Below are positions 1 to 7,654 of a stretch of DNA of 34,321 nt, in pieces. How positions within the stretch are numbered: position 1 is the stretch's first letter; each line of letters begins with the position of its first letter. The notes under the pieces are model-generated. The model did not search any database. It saw nothing but the letters and a program-made list of their open reading frames with translations, and was not told where the DNA came from. The position numbers were made by a program, and so were the translations under genes. Source of the DNA: Clostridia bacterium (GTDB lineage: Bacteria > Bacillota > Clostridia > TANB77 > CAG-508); the NCBI GenBank assembly GCA_900754285.1, contig CAAECB010000026.1, forward strand, positions 1 through 34,321, in the 5' to 3' direction.

Positions 1-165
1 ACGCTCACCTCTTTCTATCAAGTATCTAAACATTTCTAATCATTTTAAAAATTTCTTTCACGTGCTCTTTGGCTACAATTTTTTGCTCTTAGTAAATGTC
101 TAGTTTCAGTTTCCTATCGGATTGGGTTATACCAGTAAGTTCATCGAATTACATTATACTTGATA

Positions 166-249
166 TTTCTATTATACCTGATACTATGCTTTTTAGCAAT
201 TTATTTTCACTTTGTGTTGCGAAACTAAAAAGTTTCATATTGTTTCCTA
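166..249 (-). repeat. 84-bp repeat, left copy (inverted relative to 34238-34321)
   Basis: The reverse complement of this segment matches 34238-34321 over 84 bp with one difference (a T/C in a TTGC[T/C]AAAAAG stretch). The match runs to the end of the window, so the repeat may be longer. Both copies begin with TAGGAAACAATATGAAAC, which looks like a weak ribosome site plus ATG, and both continue as the same peptide frame. On the other side the copies diverge, but each is followed within 10-80 bp by a GAACAAA...GCGGAC motif. This suggests a dispersed element or duplicated gene start. Confidence 0.85.
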
Positions 250-275
250 TAATAGAACAAAAGCGGACGTTAACC

Positions 276-306
276 AAAAAAGCCAATCACTTAGATTGAC
301 TTTTTT
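276..306. terminator. Bidirectional hairpin terminator candidate
   Basis: A-rich left arm (276-288) pairs with T-rich right arm (294-306) with one mismatch around a 5-nt loop: AAAAAAGCCAATC with GATTGACTTTTTT. The A/T-run symmetry means it could stop transcription from either side. No gene is seen immediately left of it in the window. Confidence 0.55.
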
Positions 307-486
307 GATTTGTTTTATGGAGCGGACGTCGTAGTTATCTACAACTTTTTTCTCTCATAACGATTGATACAAATATCAATCAGTTTACTAAAGTATATCA
401 TAATTTTTATAAATTGCAATAAAATTTATCTAAAAATTAAAATTTGAGAAATATAAAAATAATATAGATTTTTGCATATAATAGGG

Positions 487-526
487 AAAGAGCCGAATCC
501 TTAATGGAAACGGCTCTCCTTTTTTC
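487..526. terminator. Hairpin downstream of purB
   Basis: AGAGCCG (489-495) pairs with CGGCTCT (511-517). The T-run (CCTTTTTT) lies on the plus-strand side, while on the purB (minus) side only TTTCCC follows. It is the only strong stem after the purB stop codon and probably ends that transcript, but its better polarity is plus strand. Confidence 0.55.
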
Positions 527-541
527 AATTAAACAACAATT

Positions 542-1948
542 TTACAGTTCATCTTCCACAATTTTGCCTGCGAGACCGATGTAGCCAGAAGGAGTAAGAG
601 CAAGAAGTGTTGACTTATCTTCATCAGAAATCACATCCAGAGATTTTATAAACTCCTGAATAGACTCCTTAGAAATATTCTTTCCTCTTGTCAGTTCCTT
701 CAACTGATTGTAAGCATCAGGAATACCATACTTACGAAGTACAGTCTGAATCGGCTCTGCTAAAACTTCCCACTTGCTGTCCAAATCAGAAGAAATCTTA
801 TCTGTGTTGACTGCAACTTTTTTCAAGCCACCGATTGTCTGCTCAATAGCCTGAATAGAATAGCCAAATGCAAGTCCGATATTTCTCTGTAAAGAAGAAT
901 CGGAAAGGTCTCTCTGCATACGAGAACGAGGAAGCTCATCAGAAAGTACAGAACAAATTCCGTTACCTATTTTGATATTGGCTTCGCTATTCTCAAAGCG
1001 AATAGGATTGACTTTGTGAGGCATAGTACTGCTACCAACCTCCGTTTTGACTGCAATCTGCTTAAAATACTCCATACTGATATACAGCCACATGTCCAAA
1101 TCAAAGTCCCTAAGAACATTGTTGAAATGGCGAATACCATCAAGAATATGGCAGACATAGTCGTGACTTTCAATCTGGGTTGTTACAGGATTAAACTCCA
1201 GTTCCAGATATTCCTCAATGAAACTCTTAGCTAGTACAGGCCAGTTTTCATTCGGAAATGCAACAGAAATTGCTGCATAGTTGCCTGTCGCACCATTGAA
1301 TTTTGCACAAGTCTTAATGGATTTGATATTTTCCAAAGACTTTTTCAAACGATACGAATAAACTGTCATTTCCTTGCCGATAGTGGTAGGTGTTGCAGGC
1401 TGTCCGTGTGTGTGTGCGAGCATAGCCGTATTAGCATGATTGATTGCAATTTCAGAAATCTTATCAATCAGCTGCTCAGCTGCAGGAATCCATACTTCCT
1501 TCAATGCAGTAGAAATCATGTTAGCATAAGAAGGATTAGTAATGTCCTCAGAAGTGCAACCGATATGCACGAAGCTGACAAGACTATCCATTCCCATTTC
1601 TTTGAGTTTTTCTGCTACAAAGAGTTCAACAGATTTCACATCGTGGTTGGTAACCGATTCGATTTCCTTAACTCTTACATAAGAGGCATCAGAAAAATCG
1701 GTATAAATCGCCATGATTTCGGGAAGTCTGTCAATGTCGAAGGCGTCCAAAATGTCTGAGCCGTTGACATTTTCAAGCAAGAACTTGAGCCAATATACTT
1801 CCACCTTAACTCTGTTTTTTACCAGAGCATATTCGGAGAAGTAGGGAGCTAATTTCTTGCCAATCTGTGAGTACCGTCCATCCAAAGGACCTAATGCGAA
1901 GTGCTTTGCAGAAATATTTTCTGCTAAAATTGAGTTGTCTCTTGTCAT
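542..1948 (-). CDS. purB: Adenylosuccinate lyase
   Basis: PurB carries out two fumarate-releasing steps: SAICAR to AICAR, and adenylosuccinate to AMP, in cytosolic purine synthesis. The 468-aa product starts with the GPLDGRY motif (about residues 20-26) typical of the longer E. coli-type lyase. It has HTHGQPATPTT in mid-protein and the superfamily signature SSTMPHKVNPI from about residue 306, where the flexible loop serine sits. A ribosome site (AAAGGGG) precedes the ATG. No other purine gene is nearby. Its base composition is unlike the rest of the window: sampled stretches are about 33-45% GC, against clearly lower values elsewhere. With the adjacent IS30 remnant and dispersed repeats this suggests horizontal acquisition from a less AT-rich relative; that origin is inferred. 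Confidence 0.96.
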   Translation of the reverse strand: MTRDNSILAENISAKHFALGPLDGRYSQIGKKLAPYFSEYALVKNRVKVEVYWLKFLLENVNGSDILDAFDIDRLPEIMAIYTDFSDASYVRVKEIESVTNHDVKSVELFVAEKLKEMGMDSLVSFVHIGCTSEDITNPSYANMISTALKEVWIPAAEQLIDKISEIAINHANTAMLAHTHGQPATPTTIGKEMTVYSYRLKKSLENIKSIKTCAKFNGATGNYAAISVAFPNENWPVLAKSFIEEYLELEFNPVTTQIESHDYVCHILDGIRHFNNVLRDFDLDMWLYISMEYFKQIAVKTEVGSSTMPHKVNPIRFENSEANIKIGNGICSVLSDELPRSRMQRDLSDSSLQRNIGLAFGYSIQAIEQTIGGLKKVAVNTDKISSDLDSKWEVLAEPIQTVLRKYGIPDAYNQLKELTRGKNISKESIQEFIKSLDVISDEDKSTLLALTPSGYIGLAGKIVEDEL

Positions 1949-2255
1949 AAGGCATTTCCCCTTTCTAAAAGTTATTTAACTATTGCCTTCCTAGTAGTGT
2001 TGCATAAATTTAGAAATTTAATAGTTATTGAGACAACAATATTTTACCATGATTTACATAAAAAGTAAATACAAAACAGCAAGATTTTCAATTTATTTTA
2101 ATACCCTTAAATGTAAAGTTAAGTTCCAGTTCAAAAATATAACTGGAACTTAGTCTTACACTCCTATTGTAAAAGTTAGTTCCAGCTTACTTGCACTAAA
2201 CTTTACACTTTGATTTAATAGATATTGTTATGGTCACCTAAAAGGAGCAAAAACT
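1949..2255. repeat. Intergenic inverted and direct repeats between purB and an IS30 remnant
   Basis: No gene seen. A 12-bp perfect hairpin (TAAGTTCCAGTT at 2120-2131 with its complement at 2141-2152) is followed by an imperfect direct repeat: GTAAAGTTAAGTTCCAG near 2113 and GTAAAAGTTAGTTCCAG near 2169. The arrangement next to a transposase fragment suggests leftover insertion-sequence ends, but target duplications cannot be defined. Confidence 0.5.
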
Positions 2256-2510
2256 ATGAAAAATAAAAAAATAATAAATTTTATACACATCTATCTTTAG
2301 AAGATATAAATATCATCGAGGAAGAATTGAACCAAGGCTCTAATTTTAGTGAAATTGCAAAAATCTTAGAAAAAGACCCAACAACAATAGCTAAAGAAAT
2401 CAAACGAAATTTTTCAATTATAAAACCATCTACTTTTAATAGTTCATTTAACAAATGCGAATTTAAGCGCTCATGTAAATTAAAAAATGTGTGTGAAAAA
2501 AAAGTAGGAG
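2256..2510 (+). pseudogene. IS30-family transposase, N-terminal remnant (frameshifted)
   Basis: A ribosome site (AAAGGAG) precedes an ATG at 2256, but that frame stops after 14 codons. Shifting by one base near 2280 gives YTHLSLEDINIIEEELNQG followed by FSEIAKILEKDPTTIAKEIK, the helix-turn-helix start typical of IS30-family transposases, and then Cys residues spaced as in the family's C-rich segment (CEF..SCKLKNVC). Resemblance ends near 2510 and there is no DDE catalytic domain. The piece is a decayed, inactive insertion-sequence fragment. The IS30 assignment rests on the N-terminal motif only. Confidence 0.75.
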
Positions 2511-2592
2511 TAACTTTTGAAAACTCACATATAAATTCAAGTCGTTGTTTTAGACATTCCTCAAATTCTAGTTCTTGCTTAATTATCTTCAT
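2500..2592 (-). pseudogene. Possible gene-start fragment cut at the IS30 remnant junction
   Basis: On the minus strand an ATG at 2592 follows AAGAAAGGATGGTG and opens a Glu/Leu-rich frame (MKIIKQELEFEECLKQRLEF...). It loses its character at about 2500, where the plus-strand IS30 remnant begins. It may be the 5' end of a gene interrupted by the insertion, or chance. No family recognised. Confidence 0.25.
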
Positions 2593-2702
2593 TTCAAACA
2601 CCATCCTTTCTTGGGTGATATTTTTGAGCAAACAAAAAAATCATCCATTTTCTGAATGATTTTTGTATCAATCTGTTCTATTGGTTCGAACAGAAACGTC
2701 AT

Positions 2703-2776
<74 letters not shown>

Positions 2777-2808
2777 AAATATAAAATTAAATATAACAAG
2801 AAAATATA

Positions 2809-2882
<74 letters not shown>

Positions 2883-2889
2883 GTTTCTC

Positions 2890-2936
2890 TTGACAAAAAA
2901 GATTATAAAACATATTATCAATTTTGTCAAGAGTTT
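2890..2936. promoter_or_regulatory. Dyad-symmetric tRNA-Gly promoter
   Basis: On the minus strand TTGACA (2930-2925), a 17-nt spacer and TATAAT (2907-2902) form a consensus promoter for the two tRNA-Gly genes. The same DNA read on the plus strand gives TTGACA (2890-2895), 17 nt and TATTAT (2913-2918). The flanks CTCTTGACAAAA and TTTTGTCAAGAG are inverted repeats followed by a T-run on the plus side, so the element could also work as a hairpin terminator. Confidence 0.75.
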
Positions 2937-3044
2937 TTTATAATTTTTTCAAAACAATTTAAATAAGTGCCATGCTATGTTACCTTGTGTACTCATGTAT
3001 TCAAAGAATAATAAAGTATCACATACTCTCATCTATTGTCATTT

Positions 3045-3833
3045 TTATACTTCTTCATTAATAATATATTTTTTTATTATTTCTATAACTTCATCGTGTA
3101 CTATTCCATTACTTATCACTGCACCATTTATACTTCTATCATATCTTTGATCATTTCCAAATAAATCAGTTACCTTTCCTCCTGCTTCTTCAACAATAAG
3201 TTTGACAGCAGCAATATCACAATGTTTATGCTCTGTTCCAGTAAAAATTGTCAAACTATAATCTCCTGTAGCCACACAACAACTAGCTCTTGCAATACTT
3301 CCTATATCATTTAATCTAGTCTTTTTTCTTAATTCTTCAAATACTTTGCAAACATTATATTTTGCTTTTGACCACATATCACAATGACAAACTGTTTTTA
3401 TATCATCTAAGCTATAATTATTTACCAATATTTCTCTATTATTTTTATATGCTCCTTTTCCTTTTATAGCAGAATATAAACTATCTGTAAAAGGATCATA
3501 AACTACTCCAACACTTGGATTTCCATCAATGACTAATGCCAGTGAAAATACTGCCACAGGTATATGTCTAGCATACATAGCAGTTCCATCTACTGGATCA
3601 CATACCCATACAAAATTACTTTTTCCTTCTTGTTCTTCTTCTCCGTCTACTGCATGAGTTGGATATTTTTCTTTCACTTTTTTAATTAAATATGAATTTA
3701 TTTCTGTGTCAGCAATAGTTACAATTGTTTTATCTCCTTTATAACTGGCACCGTTATTTTGCTCAAAATATTTAATCATTATTTTGCCTGCCTGATATGC
3801 TATATCCTTTGCAAATTCTAAATATTCTTCCAT
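3045..3833 (-). CDS. Inositol monophosphatase family protein
   Basis: Mg2+-dependent sugar/inositol phosphate phosphatase of the IMPase/FBPase fold. From the preferred start the protein is 262 aa, the usual family length. Visible metal-site motifs are GEEE (about 64-67), DPVDGT (about 79-84, standard DPxDGT) and CDIAA (about 205, normally WDxAA). The residues after DPVDGT are AMYARHIP rather than the usual TNFxHGxP, so substrate preference may differ from inositol-1-phosphate; histidinol phosphate or PAP are alternatives. An ATG 24 nt upstream (3857) is in frame, but AAGGAG lies just before the ATG at 3833, which fits initiation better. It is a single gene between tRNA genes. Confidence 0.85.
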   Translation of the reverse strand: MEEYLEFAKDIAYQAGKIMIKYFEQNNGASYKGDKTIVTIADTEINSYLIKKVKEKYPTHAVDGEEEQEGKSNFVWVCDPVDGTAMYARHIPVAVFSLALVIDGNPSVGVVYDPFTDSLYSAIKGKGAYKNNREILVNNYSLDDIKTVCHCDMWSKAKYNVCKVFEELRKKTRLNDIGSIARASCCVATGDYSLTIFTGTEHKHCDIAAVKLIVEEAGGKVTDLFGNDQRYDRSINGAVISNGIVHDEVIEIIKKYIINEEV

Positions 3834-3893
3834 ATTAATATTACTCCTTAACTTCATTATTAGTTGTTTGCAATTATAAAGATATTTAATTAT

Positions 3894-3968
3894 TGGCTGG
3901 GGTACTGTGATTCGAACACAGGAATGTCGGAGTCAGAGTCCGATGCCTTACCACTTGGCGATACCCCA
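3894..3968 (-). tRNA. tRNA-Gln (CTG anticodon)
   Basis: Minus-strand cloverleaf of 75 nt including the encoded CCA. It starts TGGGGTATCGCCAAGTGGT, the usual bacterial tRNA-Gln 5' half. The anticodon loop is CTCTGAC (anticodon CTG), with T-loop TTCGAAT. A promoter sits at 3998-4026. Confidence 0.95.
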
Positions 3969-3997
3969 AAATATACTTTTCAATTAAAAGCAAATTT

Positions 3998-4026
3998 ATA
4001 ATAGCACAAATTAAACACAATGTCCA
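3998..4026 (-). promoter_or_regulatory. Promoter of tRNA-Gln(CTG)
   Basis: On the minus strand TGGACA (4026-4021), a 17-nt spacer and TATTAT (4003-3998) lie about 30 nt before the tRNA start. Confidence 0.65.
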
Positions 4027-4062
4027 GATATATAATAACAATTTTAATTCATAATAACAAAA

Positions 4063-4107
4063 GGTGGACACTAATAACCTAGAAATCTTCCAGAAATTAA
4101 GTCCACC
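4063..4107. repeat. GGAC-type stem-loop repeat
   Basis: GGTGGAC (4063-4069) pairs with GTCCACC (4101-4107), extended inside by TAAT/ATTA. The sequence GGACACTAATAAC resembles GGACATTAATAAC at about 34132, where GCGGAC...GTCCGC has the same layout. It may be a small dispersed element or insertion-sequence end. Confidence 0.5.
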
Positions 4108-4181
4108 CATGCTCAAAAAAAATTTATTCTTAACACAATTCGCCAAATTTCAACAAAATTATAAATTAATAGAGGTAATGC

Positions 4182-4685
4182 CTATACATTAATATTATCA
4201 ACTATTATATCAGTTTGATATGTATATAACTCACTTTTCCAATTGTATTTATCAACAATTGTTCCTTCTTTAAAGCTAATTTTCAAAATTCCATTCTCTA
4301 AAATCTTTGACACTCTTATCAGGCATTTAAAAGTATTATTTTTCTTTTCAATATTTCCAATTTCTATATTAGGGTTCACTAAAACGTCACCCACATATAC
4401 TTCTAAATCAGATTTTTCTATTCTTGACAGATTAATGTTCTTCTCTTTTACTTCAACCATAAAAGTAATAATATCATTGCTATTTGCATATTCTCGATTC
4501 TTGGTATTCGAATTTTCAACACTTATTACTTCTAGTGTTGGCTTTGTTCTGTCCAAATTCACACTTGCCACATCTAAATTCCATAAAAAAATATATTTTG
4601 AATATGAAACTGTTGCAACACTTAAACATATAATTAAAAAAGTAAATATATAAATAAATTTTCTATTAATATTTACACCTCCCAT
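4182..4685 (-). CDS. Secreted TasA-operon protein with N-terminal membrane/signal segment
   Basis: Last gene of the TasA/SipW-like operon, 167 aa. A hydrophobic helix (about residues 10-28) is followed by YSKY, like the SKY after the signal of the first gene in the operon, so export through the local SipW-type peptidase is plausible. The mature part (DRTKPTLEVISVENS...) reads as a beta-rich, Ig-like or camelysin-like extracellular domain. No catalytic motif or sorting signal is visible. Its ATG overlaps the preceding stop codon (TAATG), implying translational coupling. It may be a matrix subunit or an accessory cap protein; function is not established. Confidence 0.65.
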   Translation of the reverse strand: MGGVNINRKFIYIFTFLIICLSVATVSYSKYIFLWNLDVASVNLDRTKPTLEVISVENSNTKNREYANSNDIITFMVEVKEKNINLSRIEKSDLEVYVGDVLVNPNIEIGNIEKKNNTFKCLIRVSKILENGILKISFKEGTIVDKYNWKSELYTYQTDIIVDNINV

Positions 4686-5290
4686 TAAATAGCCTCTCCT
4701 GTCACATATATATTAAAAAAATATTTTTCTATACTAAGACTATCTATTGTATCTTGTTTATCTTCTTTTTCAGATTCATCATATGGCCAATACCAACGGA
4801 CAGAAATCACTTTTTGTTCATCTTTTTCTATATCTCCTACTAAACTCTTTTCTAATTCTTCTAGAGTTTTTGCTTCTGCTTTTGTATTCATTTCTTGAAA
4901 TCTTAAATTCTTAGGCTTTGCTGTCAAGCTTTCAAATTTAATATTATATTTTGTACTTTCATTTGCATATAAAACTATATCAAACATTCCTTCCAAACCT
5001 GGTGCAATCTTTTCATTTATCAATGTTTTAGTATTTATAGTTTCAGTTAAATTCACTTGATTAAAATCTACATTTTTCAATGAAACCACAAACATATATT
5101 GCATAATATCAAGTTCATTTCTTTTTACTTTATCTTTTTTTTCGATATTATCTTGATTTTTTTGAAATGTTTTAAGAAATAAAATATCATCAAAATTTAG
5201 AGCAAATCCTACATTTTTCCTTACTAATATGAATATAAACACTATTATAATAATCAAAAATATTGTTATGAATTTTTTATTACGTTTCAT
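4685..5290 (-). CDS. TasA/camelysin-like secreted protein (paralogue of 6284-6892)
   Basis: 201 aa with an N-terminal hydrophobic helix (about 8-24). The mature part shares a pattern with the first gene of the operon: TLINEKIAPGLEGMF (versus TLVNNKIAPGTKGSF), KPKNLRF (versus KPSNLLF), a WPY motif, an acidic run ending in DTIDS/DTQDG, and a C-terminal YxFxIxVTG. These are clear paralogues of the SipW-dependent TasA type, fibre-forming extracellular proteins in Bacillus. It lacks the SKY motif after the signal helix, so it might stay membrane-anchored. A ribosome site (AGAGGA) precedes the ATG. The family call is by pattern; the matrix role is inferred. Confidence 0.7.
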   Translation of the reverse strand: MKRNKKFITIFLIIIIVFIFILVRKNVGFALNFDDILFLKTFQKNQDNIEKKDKVKRNELDIMQYMFVVSLKNVDFNQVNLTETINTKTLINEKIAPGLEGMFDIVLYANESTKYNIKFESLTAKPKNLRFQEMNTKAEAKTLEELEKSLVGDIEKDEQKVISVRWYWPYDESEKEDKQDTIDSLSIEKYFFNIYVTGEAI

Positions 5291-5302
5291 TTTTTAATCC
5301 TC

Positions 5303-5824
5303 TTATTTCAATTGTTCAGAGTGTATTTTTATTTGTATTTTTTCAACAATATCTTTCATAAAACTACTAGCTACTTTATCATAAAATATTTTCAATTCAT
5401 ATATATCTTCTTGTTGTTTATTATTAGGCATCTCCATTTTTTCAGTAGAATTTTTATTTAAAACTATTTTATTTCCATTTTTGTATAATTCATATTTAAT
5501 AGTATCTTTCAACTTTTCATCAATTGTATCCTCAATATTTATTACATATTTCATTTTCACATCTGTTATTTTACCTTCATTATTATAATTTCTTACCAAA
5601 AACTTATATATACCTTGCTGATTTTCATCTGTTATATTTATTTTTGGATTAGATTCCACTTCTATTATTGGATTAGCTATTTCTGTATTTCCATTTAAAA
5701 ATAATTGTCCAGAATTCTTTCCTAAACTATATCCTGTTAAAAACAACATAAATATTATCGTCAAAACTATTATGTATGTTAGATTTTTTAAATTTTCATT
5801 TCTTTTTATTTCTTTATTTTTCAT
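5303..5824 (-). CDS. TasA-operon membrane-anchored or secreted protein
   Basis: 173 aa from the ATG at 5824. A TTG two codons upstream (5830) is possible, but AAGGAAC is better spaced from the ATG. A positively charged N-terminus (KNKEIKRNENLK) is followed by a hydrophobic helix (about 18-36) and GYSLGKNSG. The rest is hydrophilic and beta-prone (PIIEVESNPKINITDENQQG). It sits 99 bp after the SipW-type peptidase gene and 12 bp before the next TasA-like gene. It lacks the KIAPG and WPY motifs of the other two, so it is a more distant member or a different accessory protein. Confidence 0.6.
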   Translation of the reverse strand: MKNKEIKRNENLKNLTYIIVLTIIFMLFLTGYSLGKNSGQLFLNGNTEIANPIIEVESNPKINITDENQQGIYKFLVRNYNNEGKITDVKMKYVINIEDTIDEKLKDTIKYELYKNGNKIVLNKNSTEKMEMPNNKQQEDIYELKIFYDKVASSFMKDIVEKIQIKIHSEQLK

Positions 5825-5922
5825 TTTCAAAATGTTCCTTTCCTAATTCAGAAACATAGCTAGAAAAAAATCGAATCTGACGCATTAAAATCTCAACTTT
5901 TCTCCAACCATAATATCATTTT

Positions 5923-6291
5923 TTACCATGGAAAAATCACTTTTCCTTTTATTGCATTTTCATATACTTTATAATTATCATTTTTATTATTTGCGTCACC
6001 TTTTGTTATAAATTCATTTTCATTCTTTTCTACAATTCTATGTGTAATATAATATTTACTATTTTCTTCTATTACTTCAAATGTAATAATATCTCCTACA
6101 TTATATTTCTCTTGTTTTTTTATTACGATAAAATCTCCTTTTTTAAATTTTGGTACCATACTATTTGATGACACCCTTAAAATGGTAACCCCAAATGGTT
6201 GAGAATCTTTAAGACAAAATTTTATAGATATAATTGTAACTGATATTAAAATTATTAGAATAAAAATAATTTGATTTTCTCTTTTATACAT
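5923..6291 (-). CDS. sipW: Signal peptidase I, SipW (ER) type, short form
   Basis: Membrane serine protease that would remove signal peptides of the TasA-like proteins beside it. Visible features in 122 aa: one N-terminal membrane helix (about 7-24), the nucleophile region SSNSMVPKF (Ser44), GDIITF, the YITHRIV segment with His84, and ITKGDANNKND (Asp99). Ser-His replaces Ser-Lys in ER/SipW-type peptidases, matching this pattern. Bacillus SipW is about 190 aa with a C-terminal membrane helix; here the protein ends at KGKVIFPW, right after the conserved GKV box, so the second helix is missing. The start overlaps the end of the upstream TasA-like gene by 8 bp, indicating coupled translation. 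Confidence 0.9.
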   Translation of the reverse strand: MYKRENQIIFILIILISVTIISIKFCLKDSQPFGVTILRVSSNSMVPKFKKGDFIVIKKQEKYNVGDIITFEVIEENSKYYITHRIVEKNENEFITKGDANNKNDNYKVYENAIKGKVIFPW

Positions 6292-6892
6292 TTGACGTAC
6301 TTGGTACCACTTGTGTTCCAGTTACTACAATGTCAAAAGAATAATTTGATATGTTCATTCCATCTTGTGTATCTTCCCTATCATTTTCAGCCAATTCTTC
6401 TTCACTTGATGTAGTTTGTGTTTGATAAGGCCATTGCCAATTAATAACAACTTGTTTTACTTTTGCATTTTCATCTGCATTAGCATCAATTGTTCCTCCT
6501 GCAACTTCAAGCAATTCACTTAAGTTTCTAAATGTAATTCCACTATATGTAAATAACAAATTAGATGGTTTTTGAGTTTCATTTTGTAATTTAAAATTAT
6601 ACTTTATACCAACATCAGAACCCCTTCCATCAACTTTTATAACAAAACTTCCCTTTGTTCCAGGTGCTATTTTATTATTAACTAAAGTTTGATCATTTAC
6701 AGTTGAAGCTAATCTAACTGTTTGAGTTTGTTCATTATCTCCATATACTTTAAAACTCCAAGCTGCAACCTCTGCACTTCCTGATCCTTTTATTTCTGTT
6801 ACATATTTTGAAAATGTCTGTCCTCCTAAAAACGAAATTATTACTGCTGACAAAATTGCTGCAACTGCTACTACTTTCTTCTTTTTTGACAT
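6284..6892 (-). CDS. TasA/camelysin-like protein with SipW-cognate signal
   Basis: First gene of the operon, 202 aa. N-terminus: MSKKKK, a hydrophobic segment (7-24) and GGQTFSKY, the form seen in SipW-cognate exported proteins. The mature domain has KIAPGTKGSF, a WPY motif near residue 150 and a C-terminal YSFDIVVTG, shared with the paralogue at 4685-5290. In Bacillus such proteins assemble into extracellular fibres after SipW cleavage; here the peptidase gene directly overlaps. Strong ribosome site (AAAGGAGG) 6 nt before the ATG. Family assignment is good; fibre or biofilm function is inferred from context. Confidence 0.82.
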   Translation of the reverse strand: MSKKKKVVAVAAILSAVIISFLGGQTFSKYVTEIKGSGSAEVAAWSFKVYGDNEQTQTVRLASTVNDQTLVNNKIAPGTKGSFVIKVDGRGSDVGIKYNFKLQNETQKPSNLLFTYSGITFRNLSELLEVAGGTIDANADENAKVKQVVINWQWPYQTQTTSSEEELAENDREDTQDGMNISNYSFDIVVTGTQVVPSTSNV

Positions 6893-7193
6893 AAAATTCC
6901 TCCTTTTTTCTTTTAATTAAAATATTATATACATTGTTAACTTTCATTTTTTCTTTAATAATTGGCAAAGTACATGTATTAATATTTTCTTTTTTTAATT
7001 TGTGGATTTTCGTGACATAGAATTAAATTTATAAATATATCACTTTTAGAAATATTTTTCAGTATCAAACTGAAATAATGAATTATAAAATCATGAAAAT
7101 GTTGTACTCATTATACTTACGAAAATAAAAAAAGTCAATACTTTATCACTTATAAAATATCGACAAAATCTGACATATATATTTTTTTACATT
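6893..7193. promoter_or_regulatory. Upstream region of the TasA/SipW operon
   Basis: 301 bp without a gene. On the minus strand TATAAT (6929-6924) lies about 30 nt before the operon's first ATG, but no good -35 is seen at 17 nt, which could mean an alternative sigma factor or activator. A small hairpin, TTTCAGT/ACTGAAA, lies near 7047-7066. I recognise no riboswitch. Confidence 0.4.
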
Positions 7194-7574
7194 TTATTTT
7201 CTATTATTAACACCTATAATTCCACCTATCATACCAGAAAAAATAGCTACTAATATCAAAATAAAAGATTGTATATTTATAGAAAAATCAGCATTCAATA
7301 AACTAGAAATTATATACAAAATCAATACGTAAATCAATCCTATAATTCCACCTAACCATATACCATTTTTTACTATTTTTCTACTCTCTAAAATAGTTCC
7401 TACTAAAATACTAATTCCTGTAACAACAATAATTACTGGAACTATTGTATTTTCTGATACACTAGTATATGTTAAAACTATAGCAAAAATAGCTAAAAGT
7501 ACAAAACTCACAACTAGTGAGATTAAAACACCTTTAAAAATCTTTTTTATAAATTTATTTGAAGAAGATTCCAT
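7194..7574 (-). CDS. TIGR04086-type (YrzE-like) membrane protein
   Basis: 126 aa, almost wholly hydrophobic with four predicted helices (about 14-36, 43-62, 71-93, 100-121) and glycine-rich turns (GGIIGLIYV, SGMIGGIIGV). Length, topology and C-terminal GxIGGIIG resemble the TIGR04086 family of small membrane proteins found across spore-forming Firmicutes. No biochemical function is known for the family. A good ribosome site (AAAGGATG) precedes the ATG. It stands alone between the TasA operon and the biotin ligase gene. Confidence 0.65.
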   Translation of the reverse strand: MESSSNKFIKKIFKGVLISLVVSFVLLAIFAIVLTYTSVSENTIVPVIIVVTGISILVGTILESRKIVKNGIWLGGIIGLIYVLILYIISSLLNADFSINIQSFILILVAIFSGMIGGIIGVNNRK

Positions 7575-7654
7575 AATATTTCATCCTTTCTTAAAAATTA
7601 TAAGTCTTATTTAATATTATGAATCTCTTTTATATATATGTTAAAAACTCATTA

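Larger units (their letters stand above)
1..541. other. Intergenic region with repeat and hairpins, no convincing gene
   Basis: No open frame here looks like a conserved gene. The stretch holds one copy of an 84-bp repeat (166-249), two GCGGACGT motifs (263 and 322), a hairpin at 276-306 and the hairpin after purB at 487-526. The reverse strand has a 29-codon frame at 238-149 inside the repeat, starting MKLFSFATQS. The same N-terminus begins at 34249 on the plus strand, so this is probably a broken copy of that reading frame. Confidence 0.6.

Noticed and set aside
96..299. 67-codon plus-strand frame
   Set aside because: It crosses the 84-bp repeat antisense to the conserved frame and a hairpin; no ribosome site and no family likeness.
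1406..1759. 117-codon plus-strand frame inside purB
   Set aside because: Antisense shadow of a strongly conserved gene; residues have no recognisable pattern.
3886..4146. 86-codon minus-strand frame over tRNA-Gln
   Set aside because: It runs through the tRNA gene and the GGAC stem-loop, so it cannot be a real protein gene.
6750..6968. 72-codon frame overlapping the first TasA-like gene
   Set aside because: Out of frame with the TasA-like start, which has a strong ribosome site and a good signal peptide.
6893..7193. Possible c-di-GMP or other riboswitch before the TasA operon
   Set aside because: No recognisable conserved core; only a short hairpin is present.
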